The notes below the pieces were generated by a model. It was given only the letters and a program-made list of their open reading frames with translations, was not told the DNA's origin and searched no databases. A program made the position numbers and the translations under genes. DNA of 6,483 nucleotides from assembly GCA_031273385.1 (NCBI GenBank), contig JAISRY010000069.1, positions 1-6,483 of the forward strand, in the 5' to 3' direction. This document shows positions 1-6,459 of the stretch, piece after piece. Origin of the DNA: Tannerellaceae bacterium. Its GTDB lineage: Bacteria > Bacteroidota > Bacteroidia > Bacteroidales > Tannerellaceae. Every line of letters begins with the position of its first letter. Position 1 is the first letter of the stretch.

Positions 1-244
1 GACAAGAATATCAAATCTATATTTTGTCCTTTCAGGACGTATTCGTAATATCCATTCATTTATCCCAACACGTTGTGTTGGGCTGGGATATAAGAAGGCT
101 TTCAGCCTTGCTTATAATGACGAGACTGTGATTCGTCGTCATTATAAGTACCCAATAAACCTGGTTTATTGGGCGCTCGCAATGAGCGGGAGAGATTAAG
201 GCTTTCATCCTATAGAAATTCATCAGCCACTGGCTGATGAATTT
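1..244. repeat. Array of tightly packed palindromes (REP/BIME-like), left end cut by window edge
   Basis: This stretch has no credible gene and is almost fully covered by inverted repeats. Seen directly: 1-11/19-28 (10 bp with one bulged G); 26-30/34-38 (GTCCT, loop ttc, AGGAC); 64-71/75-82 (CCCAACAC, loop gtt); an outer alternative 61-67/84-90 (TATCCCA/TGGGATA); 89-100/104-116 (12 bp, loop ttc, one bulged G); 111-123/136-148 (13 bp perfect, 12-base loop); 151-160/164-173 (CCCAATAAAC, loop ctg); 174-178/184-188; and 216-229/231-244. Short words recur: AAGGCTTTCA at 95 and 198, and CCCAA...TTGGGC framing two hairpins with different inner stems. Adjacent stems share bases, so several folds exclude each other. 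The position just after a gene's stop codon and the palindrome density resemble extragenic REP/BIME repeats mobilised by IS200-like (RAYT) transposases, but no transposase is present here. The family assignment is inference; the palindromes themselves are certain. Confidence 0.8.
216..244 (-). terminator. Perfect 14-bp palindrome at the end of the SIS isomerase gene, candidate terminator
   Basis: AAATTCATCAGCCA at 216-229 is the exact reverse complement of 231-244, with a single base between the arms; in a real hairpin the loop would be three bases. Its right arm overlaps the minus-strand stop codon (243-245), so the structure forms at the very end of the isomerase message. On the minus strand the stem is A/T-rich at its base and is followed by TTTCTATAGG, which is only a weak U-tract. 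It could work as a terminator or 3'-end stabiliser, or simply be the last palindrome of the neighbouring array. Confidence 0.5.
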
Positions 245-899
245 AACTGGTTTGACTACCAAACACCTCTTTTTCGAGCATGGCGCAGAGGGTGTGGTAG
301 ATGGGGAGGTGGTATTCCTGGATGCGGTAGGTTTCGGTGGCGGGGACGGTGATGGCGACGTCGCATAGGGCGGCAAGGATGCCGCCTTGGTCGCCGGTGA
401 GAGCGATTGTTTTTAGGTGTAATGCTTTCGCTACTTTGCAGGCGTTGGCTACGTTGGGGGAGTTGCCCGACGTGGAGAGGGCGATTAAGAGGGAGCCCGC
501 TTTGCCGTAGGCGAATACCTGTTGGGCAAAGGCCATATCGGGAGCTACGTCGTTGATAAAAGCGGAAGAGAAAGCCGATTGGCTGACCAGCGAGATGGCC
601 GGTATCGCGCCTTGCAAATGGCCGGCCAGGTAGCCGCCCTCTTCGGGGAACGCCTCTTCCAGGCTCTGGCGCTGCCGGGGGGTGATGGGGCGTTTTAGCT
701 TGAAGCCTTTCATCAGTTCGCCGACGATATGTTCGGCATCGGATGCGCTTCCGCCATTTCCGCAGGTCATGATCATCCCTCCGCTGCGGTAACAGGCCAG
801 CATATACCCAAAGGCCGACAGGATCGTTTCCCTACAGACGGATAGCTCGGGGAAGTGGGTAAAAATCAATTCAAATTCTTTTCGGGCCGATTCTTTCAT
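243..899 (-). CDS. GmhA-type SIS-domain sugar-phosphate isomerase (phosphoheptose isomerase-like)
   Basis: The 218-residue cytosolic protein has a single SIS (sugar isomerase) fold. Visible signatures are the phosphosugar loop CGNGGSASDAEHIVGEL (46-62), a second phosphate-binding loop STSGNSP (142-148), and IQEYHLPIYH (193-202). GmhA enzymes, which isomerise sedoheptulose 7-phosphate to D-glycero-D-manno-heptose 7-phosphate, hold zinc with a His-x3-Glu pair and a Gln-x7-His pair. Here H57/E61 and Q194/H202 keep that exact spacing, so an active zinc isomerase is likely. It is longer than E. coli GmhA (about 192 residues) because of an extra segment near 66-98 rich in Lys, Arg and Pro, as in some Gram-positive and Bacteroidetes members. 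No other heptose-pathway gene (hldE, gmhB) is adjacent, so the true substrate is uncertain and no symbol is given. It is divergent from gpmI. No convincing promoter was found for it; only TATCTTCG at 911-904 (minus) weakly resembles a -7 box. Confidence 0.88.
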   Translation of the reverse strand: MKESARKEFELIFTHFPELSVCRETILSAFGYMLACYRSGGMIMTCGNGGSASDAEHIVGELMKGFKLKRPITPRQRQSLEEAFPEEGGYLAGHLQGAIPAISLVSQSAFSSAFINDVAPDMAFAQQVFAYGKAGSLLIALSTSGNSPNVANACKVAKALHLKTIALTGDQGGILAALCDVAITVPATETYRIQEYHLPIYHTLCAMLEKEVFGSQTS

Positions 900-931
900 T
901 TGGCGAAGATAAGAATAATTCCGTACCTTTG
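899..931 (+). promoter_or_regulatory. Bacteroidetes-type promoter of gpmI
   Basis: TTTG at 899-902 and TACCTTTG at 924-931 are separated by 21 bases, an exact match to the known Bacteroidetes primary-sigma consensus (-33 TTTG, -7 TAnnTTTG). Transcription should begin around 936-940, giving a leader of about 25-30 A/T-rich bases before the gpmI ATG at 965. The -33 box begins on the last base of the divergent isomerase's start codon (897-899), so factors bound here could influence both genes. Confidence 0.8.
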
Positions 932-964
932 TGCATGTTTTAGCTAAATAACAAAGAATAGATT

Positions 965-2488
965 ATGAGTAAAAAAGCGTTGTTAATTATCTGTGATGGT
1001 TGGGGAATAGGCGACAAAGGGGAGGATGATGTGATTTACCGGACGCCGACGCCGTATTGGGATTACCTGTTGGCGAACTATCCCCATACGCAGTTACAAG
1101 CTTCGGGAGAAAATGTAGGACTGCCGGACGGCCAGATGGGAAACTCCGAAGTCGGGCATCTCAATATCGGCGCAGGGCGCGTCGTTTACCAGGATTTGGT
1201 GAAGATCAATAAAGCCTGCCGCGAAGAGGCTATCCTGGAGAATCCGGAGATCAAAAGTGCCTACGGCTATGCTAAGGAGCATGACAAACAGATCCATTTC
1301 CTGGGATTGGTTTCGGACGGCGGGGTGCATAGTTCGTTGGAGCATCTGTTTAAGCTGACGGATATCGCTAAGAAATATGGTATCGACAAGTCCTATATCC
1401 ACTGCTTTATGGATGGCCGGGATACCGACCCGAAGAGCGGCAAAGGATTTATCGAAGCATTGGGAAAACACCTCGAAACGGGCGGCGGTAAGATCGCATC
1501 CATCATCGGTCGCTACTACGCGATGGATAGGGATAAACGCTGGGAACGGGTGAAAGAGGCCTACGACCTGCTGGTCGGCGGAAAGGGGAAGCCGGCAGAC
1601 TGTATGGTGGCCGCTATGGAGGCATCGTATGCCGAAGGGGTGACGGACGAGTTTATCCGGCCTATCGTACGGGTGGAAAACGGCAAACCGCTCGCCGTCA
1701 TTGAAGAGGGGGACGTGGTGATTTTCTTTAATTACCGCAACGACCGGGCGAAAGAGCTGACCATCGTCCTGACCCAACAAGATATGCCCGAAGCGGGGAT
1801 GAAGACCGTCCCCGGCCTGCACTATTGCTGTATGACGCCCTACGATGCCGGCTTTAAGGGGCTGCGGGTGCTTTTCGACAAAGAAAACGTAGACCAGACC
1901 TTGGGCGAATACCTCTCGGGGCTTGGGAAGGCACAGCTTCACATGGCGGAGACGGAGAAGTATGCCCATGTGACGTTCTTCTTCAACGGCGGACGCGAAG
2001 CGCCTTTCCCCGGCGAAGATCGTATCCTGGTGCCCTCCCCCAAAGTGGCGACGTATGACCTGAAACCGGAGATGAGCGCCTACGAAGTCAAAGACCGCCT
2101 GGTCGACGCCCTCAACGCCGGAAGCTACGACTTTATCGTCTGCAACTACGCCAATGGCGATATGGTCGGGCATACGGGCGTTTACGGGGCGATCGAGAAA
2201 GCGGTGGTAGCGGTGGACGCCTGCCTGAGGGATACGGTGGAGGCCGCCAAAGCGAACGATTACGAAGTGATCATCATAGCCGACCATGGGAACGCCGACC
2301 ATGCGCTGAACGAAGACGGTACACCCAATACGGCTCACTCGCTCAATCCCGTCCCCTTTGTCTATGTCACGAAGAACGCGGAGGCAAAGCTGGAAGACGG
2401 CATCCTGGCCGACGTCGCCCCCTCCCTGTTGCATATTATGGGATTGAAACAGCCGGCGGAGATGACCGGGAAATCGTTGATCAACTAA
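965..2488 (+). CDS. gpmI: 2,3-bisphosphoglycerate-independent phosphoglycerate mutase
   Basis: Cytosolic glycolytic and gluconeogenic enzyme that interconverts 3-phosphoglycerate and 2-phosphoglycerate through a phosphoserine intermediate, using two Mn ions. It is 507 residues, close to the usual 505-515. The alkaline-phosphatase-like metal site is split across the chain as expected: D11 (CDGWG), the nucleophile S61 in [17 protein letters not shown]399 and H403 (NGDMVGHT), D440 and H441 (ADHGNADH) and H458 (TAHS). The substrate-binding insert carries H122, GRDTDP (151-156), R183 and R189 (GRYYAMDRD), R258 and R261 (NYRNDR) and K332 (EKYAH). All catalytic positions known from the Geobacillus enzyme appear present, so it should be active. 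The start is well supported: the ATG lies some 25 bases after the predicted transcription start, and the protein begins with the typical [14 protein letters not shown]. It is probably cotranscribed with the DUF3109 gene 10 bases downstream. Confidence 0.98.
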   Translation: MSKKALLIICDGWGIGDKGEDDVIYRTPTPYWDYLLANYPHTQLQASGENVGLPDGQMGNSEVGHLNIGAGRVVYQDLVKINKACREEAILENPEIKSAYGYAKEHDKQIHFLGLVSDGGVHSSLEHLFKLTDIAKKYGIDKSYIHCFMDGRDTDPKSGKGFIEALGKHLETGGGKIASIIGRYYAMDRDKRWERVKEAYDLLVGGKGKPADCMVAAMEASYAEGVTDEFIRPIVRVENGKPLAVIEEGDVVIFFNYRNDRAKELTIVLTQQDMPEAGMKTVPGLHYCCMTPYDAGFKGLRVLFDKENVDQTLGEYLSGLGKAQLHMAETEKYAHVTFFFNGGREAPFPGEDRILVPSPKVATYDLKPEMSAYEVKDRLVDALNAGSYDFIVCNYANGDMVGHTGVYGAIEKAVVAVDACLRDTVEAAKANDYEVIIIADHGNADHALNEDGTPNTAHSLNPVPFVYVTKNAEAKLEDGILADVAPSLLHIMGLKQPAEMTGKSLIN

Positions 2489-2498
2489 TCCCCCGCGG

Positions 2499-3077
2499 AT
2501 GATACAGGTCGGTGATACGTTGGTGAGCCTTGATGTGATTGAGCGCCATTTTATATGTGACTTGTCGAAATGCAAGGGAGCCTGTTGTATCGAGGGAGAC
2601 GCCGGCGCACCGTTGGAAAAGAACGAACTGGCCGAACTGCAAAAGGCGCTGCCTGCGGTGTGGCATGACCTGTCGCCCGAGGCGCAGGAGGTGATCCGTA
2701 CACAGGGGACGGCCTATATTGATGAAGAGGGCGAGGTGGTGACGTCGATCGTAAGGGGCAAAGATTGCGTCTTTACCTATTACGACGCCGACGGTATTTG
2801 CAAGTGCGCGTTAGAGAAAGCGTACCGCGAAAGGCGTACCGGCTTTTACAAACCGCTTTCCTGCCACTTGTACCCTATCCGTGTCAAACAGTATGAAACG
2901 TTCCGGTCGGTGAATTACCACCGGTGGAAAGTCTGCCGCGCGGCGGAGATCCTGGGGAAAGGAGAGGGGATGCCCCTCTATCAATTCCTCAAAGAGCCGT
3001 TGATCCGTAAGTTCGGCAAGGAGTGGTACGACGAACTGGCGATGATTGCCGGCGAGTGGGAGCGGCGGTCAACCTGA
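2499..3077 (+). CDS. DUF3109 family cysteine-rich protein, function unknown
   Basis: 192-residue soluble protein with no signal peptide or membrane segment. It fits the DUF3109 family, which is common in Bacteroidetes and has no established activity. Its main feature is nine cysteines arranged C20-x4-C25-x3-C29-C30, C90, C101-x-C103, C122 and C146. The N-terminal CxxxxCxxxCC resembles the metal-chelating motif of YkgJ/zinc-iron-cluster proteins (PF03692), so binding of zinc or an Fe-S cluster is a reasonable inference but not shown. Other conserved-looking blocks are the acidic stretch DEEGEVVTSI (75-84), FYKPLSCHLYPIR (116-128) and VNYHRWKVC (138-146). The gene starts 10 bases after the gpmI stop with no promoter between, so it probably shares the gpmI transcript. 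Its last 9 bases overlap the convergent mnmD gene. Confidence 0.88.
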   Translation: MIQVGDTLVSLDVIERHFICDLSKCKGACCIEGDAGAPLEKNELAELQKALPAVWHDLSPEAQEVIRTQGTAYIDEEGEVVTSIVRGKDCVFTYYDADGICKCALEKAYRERRTGFYKPLSCHLYPIRVKQYETFRSVNYHRWKVCRAAEILGKGEGMPLYQFLKEPLIRKFGKEWYDELAMIAGEWERRST

Positions 3078-3743
3078 CCGTTTCTTTGTCGCGCGGAGCA
3101 TTTCGCGCTTACCGGGGGGGCCGGGTATTCTTTCGACGGAATACCCGGCCTCTTTCATCATACGCCGTACGCTTCCTTTGGCGCAGTAGGTCGTGAGGAC
3201 GCCCTCATCCGCCATGAGGCGGTAGAGCGTGTGAAAGACCGGGAGGCTCCACATCTCCGGCTGTTTGTCGGGGGCAAAGGCATCGAAATAGACCAGGTCT
3301 ATCCCGTCGGGAAGCGGGATGGTAAGGCTGTCCCCCAACATCTTCCGCAACATAAAACGCCCCGACAGCGCAACCGCCTCATCCCACGCCGCAGTATGCA
3401 GGGCGAGAAACAGCTCCTCCCGACCGGGACAGGCCAGCGCGCCATAGTTCAATGTACGGACAACCTTCAGGGACAAAGGATAGCGTTCGACGGCAAAATA
3501 GTCGACCTCCCTGCCCCGTCCGTTTTCCGTATCGGCCAACGTCAGCAAGGCGTTCAACCCTGTCCCGAACCCGATTTCCAACACCCGTACCTTCTCTTTC
3601 CTCACCTGATGCAGTCCTGCTTCGATAAACACATGGCGCGACTCCTGTATCGCCCCGTTCACCGAATGATAATGCTCATCCATTTCAGGAACATACAGCG
3701 TATGACTCCCATCCGCCGTCATTTCCATCCTCACCTCACCCAT
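3069..3743 (-). CDS. mnmD: tRNA 5-aminomethyl-2-thiouridine methyltransferase (MnmC methyltransferase domain only)
   Basis: SAM-dependent methyltransferase that completes mnm5s2U at wobble position 34 of tRNAs such as those for Lys, Glu and Gln. It is predicted to be 224 residues from the start chosen here. Signatures (numbered from the farther upstream ATG at 3767; subtract 8 for the chosen start): ADGSHTLYVPEMDEHYHS (18-35), GAIQESRHVFI (38-48), SAM motif I VLEIGFGTGLN (62-72), acidic ribose-binding E94, FDAFAPDKQPEMW (161-173) matching the MnmC active-site block, and C-terminal PGPPGKREM (215-223). The FAD-dependent MnmC oxidase half of the E. coli fusion is absent, so this is the standalone form, which needs aminomethyl-uridine made by MnmE/MnmG. 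The start at 3743 is preferred because the -7 box at 3779-3772 puts the transcript start near 3765, leaving about 20 bases of leader; the ATG at 3767 would be at or ahead of that point. ATGs at 3728 and 3722 remain possible. Confidence 0.92.
   Translation of the reverse strand: MGEVRMEMTADGSHTLYVPEMDEHYHSVNGAIQESRHVFIEAGLHQVRKEKVRVLEIGFGTGLNALLTLADTENGRGREVDYFAVERYPLSLKVVRTLNYGALACPGREELFLALHTAAWDEAVALSGRFMLRKMLGDSLTIPLPDGIDLVYFDAFAPDKQPEMWSLPVFHTLYRLMADEGVLTTYCAKGSVRRMMKEAGYSVERIPGPPGKREMLRATKKRSG
3119..3156 (+). terminator. GC-rich 12-bp hairpin inside mnmD, likely terminator of gpmI-DUF3109
   Basis: GGCCGGGTATTC (3119-3130) pairs perfectly with 3139-3150 around an 8-base loop, and TCTTTC follows on the plus strand. 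It lies about 40 bases after the DUF3109 stop codon, where a Rho-independent terminator for the plus-strand unit would be expected, and no other candidate exists there. It falls within the coding end of the opposite-strand mnmD (residues about E206-G216, ending at the PGPPG motif). The T-tract is short and interrupted, so efficiency is uncertain. Confidence 0.55.
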
Positions 3744-3771
3744 ACCCCTGCCGCCTTTACATATCATACGA

Positions 3772-3779
3772 CAAATATA
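3772..3779 (-). promoter_or_regulatory. -7 element of the mnmD promoter
   Basis: On the minus strand 3779-3772 reads TATATTTG, an exact TAnnTTTG Bacteroidetes -7 box. No good TTTG lies 19-21 bases upstream; the nearest TTGA, at 3809-3806, is 26 bases away, so the -33 part is weak. The predicted transcript start near 3765 favours the mnmD ATG at 3743. Confidence 0.55.
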
Positions 3780-3812
3780 GGCCTTTTTTTAGTTAGAGGC
3801 CAGGGTCAACAA

Positions 3813-3843
3813 TTGGTAAGTCGAGAAAAGTTTTGTACTTTTG
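3813..3843 (+). promoter_or_regulatory. Bacteroidetes-type promoter of lysS-gpsA
   Basis: TTG at 3813-3815 (within ATTGG) and TACTTTTG at 3836-3843 are 20 bases apart, fitting the -33/-7 pattern of Bacteroidetes promoters. Transcription should begin near 3848-3851, about 22 bases before the lysS ATG at 3872. The -7 box overlaps an in-frame TTG (3833) that would otherwise extend lysS, which rules out that upstream start. Confidence 0.75.
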
Positions 3844-3871
3844 TCAGCGTATTGTAGATAATAACAACGAA

Positions 3872-5428
3872 ATGAATATATTGGAGCTTAGTGAACAGGA
3901 GATTTTCCGGCGCAACAGTATGGAACAACTGCGTCAACTGGGGATAGAGCCTTATCCCGCTGCCGAGTATGTAACCAATGCCTATTCTAAAGAGATTAAA
4001 GACTCTTTTAGAGATGATGCCGAACGCCGTAGCGTATGCGTCGCGGGACGGATTATGAGCCGGCGTATTATGGGGAAGGCTTCGTTTATGGAATTGCAGG
4101 ACGCCGAAGGGCGGATACAGATCTATATCACACGCGACGATATCTGTCCGGGTGAAGACAAGACGCTCTATGCGACGGTGTTTAAGAAACTGCTCGATAT
4201 CGGCGACTATGTCGGGATAAAAGGGTTTGTGTTCCGTACGCAAATGGGGGAAATATCCATCCATGCCGAAGAACTGGCCATTCTGGCGAAGTCGCTTCGT
4301 CCGCTTCCCGTCGTGAAGATGAAAGACGGCGTGGCGTACGATGGGTTCAACGACCCCGAACAGCGGTATCGCCAGCGGTATGTGGATATGATCGTGAACG
4401 AAGGGGTAAGGGATATCTTTGTCAAGCGCACGAAGATATTTAATGCCATGCGCGCCTTTTTCAACGAGCGGGGATACCTGGAGGTCGATACGCCCGTATT
4501 GCAGAGTATTCCCGGAGGAGCGGCCGCCCGTCCGTTTATTACGCATCATAATGCGTTGGATATCGACCTGTACCTGCGTATCGCCAATGAGTTGTATCTC
4601 AAACGGCTGATCGTGGGCGGCTTTGACGGCGTCTATGAGTTTAGCCGCAACTTCCGCAACGAGGGGATGGACAGGACGCACAATCCGGAATTTACCGTGA
4701 TGGAAATCTATGTCGCCTATAAAGACTACCTTTGGATGATGGATTTTACCGAACAGCTGTTAGAGAAGATCTGCTTGGATGTCCATGGCACGACGAAGGT
4801 GATGTTTGCCGGTAAGGAGATTGACTTCAAGGCGCCCTATAAGCGGGTCACGATGATGGATGCGATTAAGGAAAATACCGGGGTGGATATCGCCGGAATG
4901 GATGAAAGCGGGCTGCGCGACGTGTGCCGGCAGTTGGGTGTCGAGCAGGACGGGACAATGGGCAAAGGGAAGTTGATCGACGCTATTTTCGGAAAGAAAT
5001 GCGAGGCGAACTATGTCCAACCGACCTTTATTACGGATTATCCCGTCGAGATGTCGCCGCTCACCAAGAAGCACCGCGGCAATCCCTGCCTGACGGAGCG
5101 GTTTGAGCTGATGATCTGCGGGAAAGAGGTGGCCAACGCCTATTCGGAGTTGAACGACCCGGTAGACCAGCGCATCCGTTTTGAAGAACAGCTCAGGCTG
5201 AGCGAAAAGGGGGACGACGAGGCGATGTTTATCGACCAGGATTTCCTTCGCGCCCTGGAATACGGTATGCCGCCCACCAGCGGTATGGGGATCGGCATGG
5301 ATCGTCTGGCCATGTTCCTGACCGGACAGGAGAGCATCCAGGAGGTGCTGTTCTTTCCGCAGATGCGTCCCGAGAAGCCGGCGAAGCAAGAGGCTCCAGA
5401 ATCAAGCGAGAATGTTATAAAAGAATGA
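3872..5428 (+). CDS. lysS: Lysyl-tRNA synthetase, class II
   Basis: Cytosolic enzyme that charges tRNA-Lys with lysine using ATP. From the ATG at 3872 it is 518 residues and begins [16 protein letters not shown]. The N-terminal OB-fold that reads the anticodon spans about 55-140 ([20 protein letters not shown] from residue 57). The catalytic domain follows with class II motif 1 (about 198-222, [17 protein letters not shown] onward to GGAAARPF), motif 2 ([14 protein letters not shown], 261-274) and motif 3 (GMGIGMDRL, 471-479). All ATP- and lysine-site blocks look intact. An in-frame TTG at 3833 lies upstream but sits in the promoter -7 box, so it is not the start. The protein ends shortly after the FFPQMRPEK block with a polar tail; as I recall, many Bacteroidales LysS proteins carry a further helical extension of about 55 residues, missing here. 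It is followed after one base by gpsA, indicating cotranscription. Confidence 0.98.
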   Translation: MNILELSEQEIFRRNSMEQLRQLGIEPYPAAEYVTNAYSKEIKDSFRDDAERRSVCVAGRIMSRRIMGKASFMELQDAEGRIQIYITRDDICPGEDKTLYATVFKKLLDIGDYVGIKGFVFRTQMGEISIHAEELAILAKSLRPLPVVKMKDGVAYDGFNDPEQRYRQRYVDMIVNEGVRDIFVKRTKIFNAMRAFFNERGYLEVDTPVLQSIPGGAAARPFITHHNALDIDLYLRIANELYLKRLIVGGFDGVYEFSRNFRNEGMDRTHNPEFTVMEIYVAYKDYLWMMDFTEQLLEKICLDVHGTTKVMFAGKEIDFKAPYKRVTMMDAIKENTGVDIAGMDESGLRDVCRQLGVEQDGTMGKGKLIDAIFGKKCEANYVQPTFITDYPVEMSPLTKKHRGNPCLTERFELMICGKEVANAYSELNDPVDQRIRFEEQLRLSEKGDDEAMFIDQDFLRALEYGMPPTSGMGIGMDRLAMFLTGQESIQEVLFFPQMRPEKPAKQEAPESSENVIKE

Positions 5429-5429
5429 T

Positions 5430-6428
5430 ATGATGAAATTGCCCGGAAAAATCGCCCTTATGGGAGGAGGCAGTTGGGCTACCGCCTTGGCCAAGATCGT
5501 CCTTTCCACGCAGGAGAGCATCAATTGGTACATGCGCCGCCCCGACCGCATCGAAGAGTTCAAGCAATTGGGACACAATCCCTGCTACATTACCAGTATC
5601 AAGTTCGATACGGACAGGATTCATTTTTATTCCAACATCAATCAGGTGATCAAGGATTCGGACACCTTGATATTCGCTACGCCCTCTCCTTTCGTGAAGC
5701 AGCATCTGAAGAAGATCAAGACGCCGCTACACGATAAGTTTATCATCTCCGCCATCAAAGGGCTTGTACCGGATGAGAACATGCTGATCACCGATTATTT
5801 TACCGAATATTATAAGACGCCTGTCGATAATATCGCCGTGATAGGCGGCCCCTGCCATGCGGAAGAGATTGCGCTGGAGCGTCTTTCCTACCTCACGCTG
5901 GCCTGTCAGGATACGGAGAAGATCCGCATCCTGTCGGAGGTGTTCAAGAACCAGTACCTGAAGAATACGATCAGTAAGGATGTCACCGGTATCGAGTATG
6001 CCTCGGTATTGAAGAACGTCTATGCCATCGTCGCGGGTATTTGCCACGGGATGAAATACGGCGATAATTTCCAGGCGGTATTCCTGTCCAACGCCATCCA
6101 GGAGATGCGCCGCTTTATCGACGCCATAGGGCATGTGGAGCGGGATATCAGCCATTCGGTGTATATGGGCGACCTGTTGGTGACGGCCTATTCCCGTTTT
6201 AGCCGCAACCGTATCTTCGGGACGATGATCGGGAAAGGCTACTCGGTCAAGATCGCCCAGTTGGAAATGGAAATGATCGCCGAAGGGTATTACGGGACGA
6301 AGTGTATCCACGAAATCAATGAGAAATATAAAGTGGATATGCCTATACTGGATGCTTTATATGCCATATTGTATGAGAAGAAATCGCCAACGACCGTCAT
6401 CAGGAAGTTGACGGAAACATTTACATAA
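5430..6428 (+). CDS. gpsA: NAD(P)-dependent glycerol-3-phosphate dehydrogenase
   Basis: Cytosolic enzyme that reduces dihydroxyacetone phosphate to sn-glycerol 3-phosphate, the backbone for phospholipids. It is 332 residues, normal for GpsA. The N-terminal Rossmann fold has GGGSWATALA (12-21) where the usual form is GxGxWGTALA. SAIKG (107-111), GGPCHAEE (139-146) in place of the common GPSFAxE, the catalytic lysine in LKNVYAI (K195), and GDLLVTAYSRFSRNRIFG (247-264) follow in order. These substitutions leave the key residues in place and look lineage-typical, so it should be active. It starts one base after the lysS stop (TGA, T, ATG), with a second in-frame ATG three bases on (5433) that could equally serve. 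It has no promoter of its own and depends on lysS transcription. In Bacteroides, as I recall, pgi usually follows; the window ends before that can be seen. No clear terminator lies downstream. Confidence 0.97.
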   Translation: MMKLPGKIALMGGGSWATALAKIVLSTQESINWYMRRPDRIEEFKQLGHNPCYITSIKFDTDRIHFYSNINQVIKDSDTLIFATPSPFVKQHLKKIKTPLHDKFIISAIKGLVPDENMLITDYFTEYYKTPVDNIAVIGGPCHAEEIALERLSYLTLACQDTEKIRILSEVFKNQYLKNTISKDVTGIEYASVLKNVYAIVAGICHGMKYGDNFQAVFLSNAIQEMRRFIDAIGHVERDISHSVYMGDLLVTAYSRFSRNRIFGTMIGKGYSVKIAQLEMEMIAEGYYGTKCIHEINEKYKVDMPILDALYAILYEKKSPTTVIRKLTETFT

Positions 6429-6459
6429 CCCCAACCCGGGAAAAGGAGTGAATAATTAA

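Noticed and set aside
1..244. CRISPR array or integron attC array
   Set aside because: There are no equal-length direct repeats with regular spacers, and no attC-style conserved core sites or integrase; the units are variable palindromes.
1..244. tRNA or known structured RNA gene
   Set aside because: No cloverleaf with a TTCGANNC-like T-loop and no CCA-end stem could be assembled; the stems are simple adjacent hairpins.
56..376. 106-residue minus-strand open frame across the palindrome array and the isomerase 3' end
   Set aside because: It lies antisense-frame to the well-supported isomerase for most of its length, is low-complexity Ser/Pro at its start, and ends in repeat sequence. It has no recognisable domain.
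904..911. TATCTTCG as a -7 box for the isomerase gene (minus strand)
   Set aside because: It differs from TAnnTTTG at one position, has no -33 partner, and would yield an almost leaderless transcript; too weak to call as a feature.
1094..2575. 493-residue minus-strand open frame opposite gpmI
   Set aside because: It is a shadow of the strongly supported gpmI gene, with no domain signature; long antisense frames are common in codon-biased genes of this GC content.
3780..3801. GGCCT/AGGCC inverted repeat between the mnmD and lysS promoters as an operator
   Set aside because: The arms are only 5 bp with a 12-base spacer, expected by chance at this scale, and no regulator is known to recognise it.
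3833..3871. Upstream TTG start that would lengthen LysS by 13 residues
   Set aside because: The TTG directly adjoins and its second codon lies in the TACTTTTG -7 box, so it would precede the transcript start; the family-typical N-terminus begins at the ATG at 3872.
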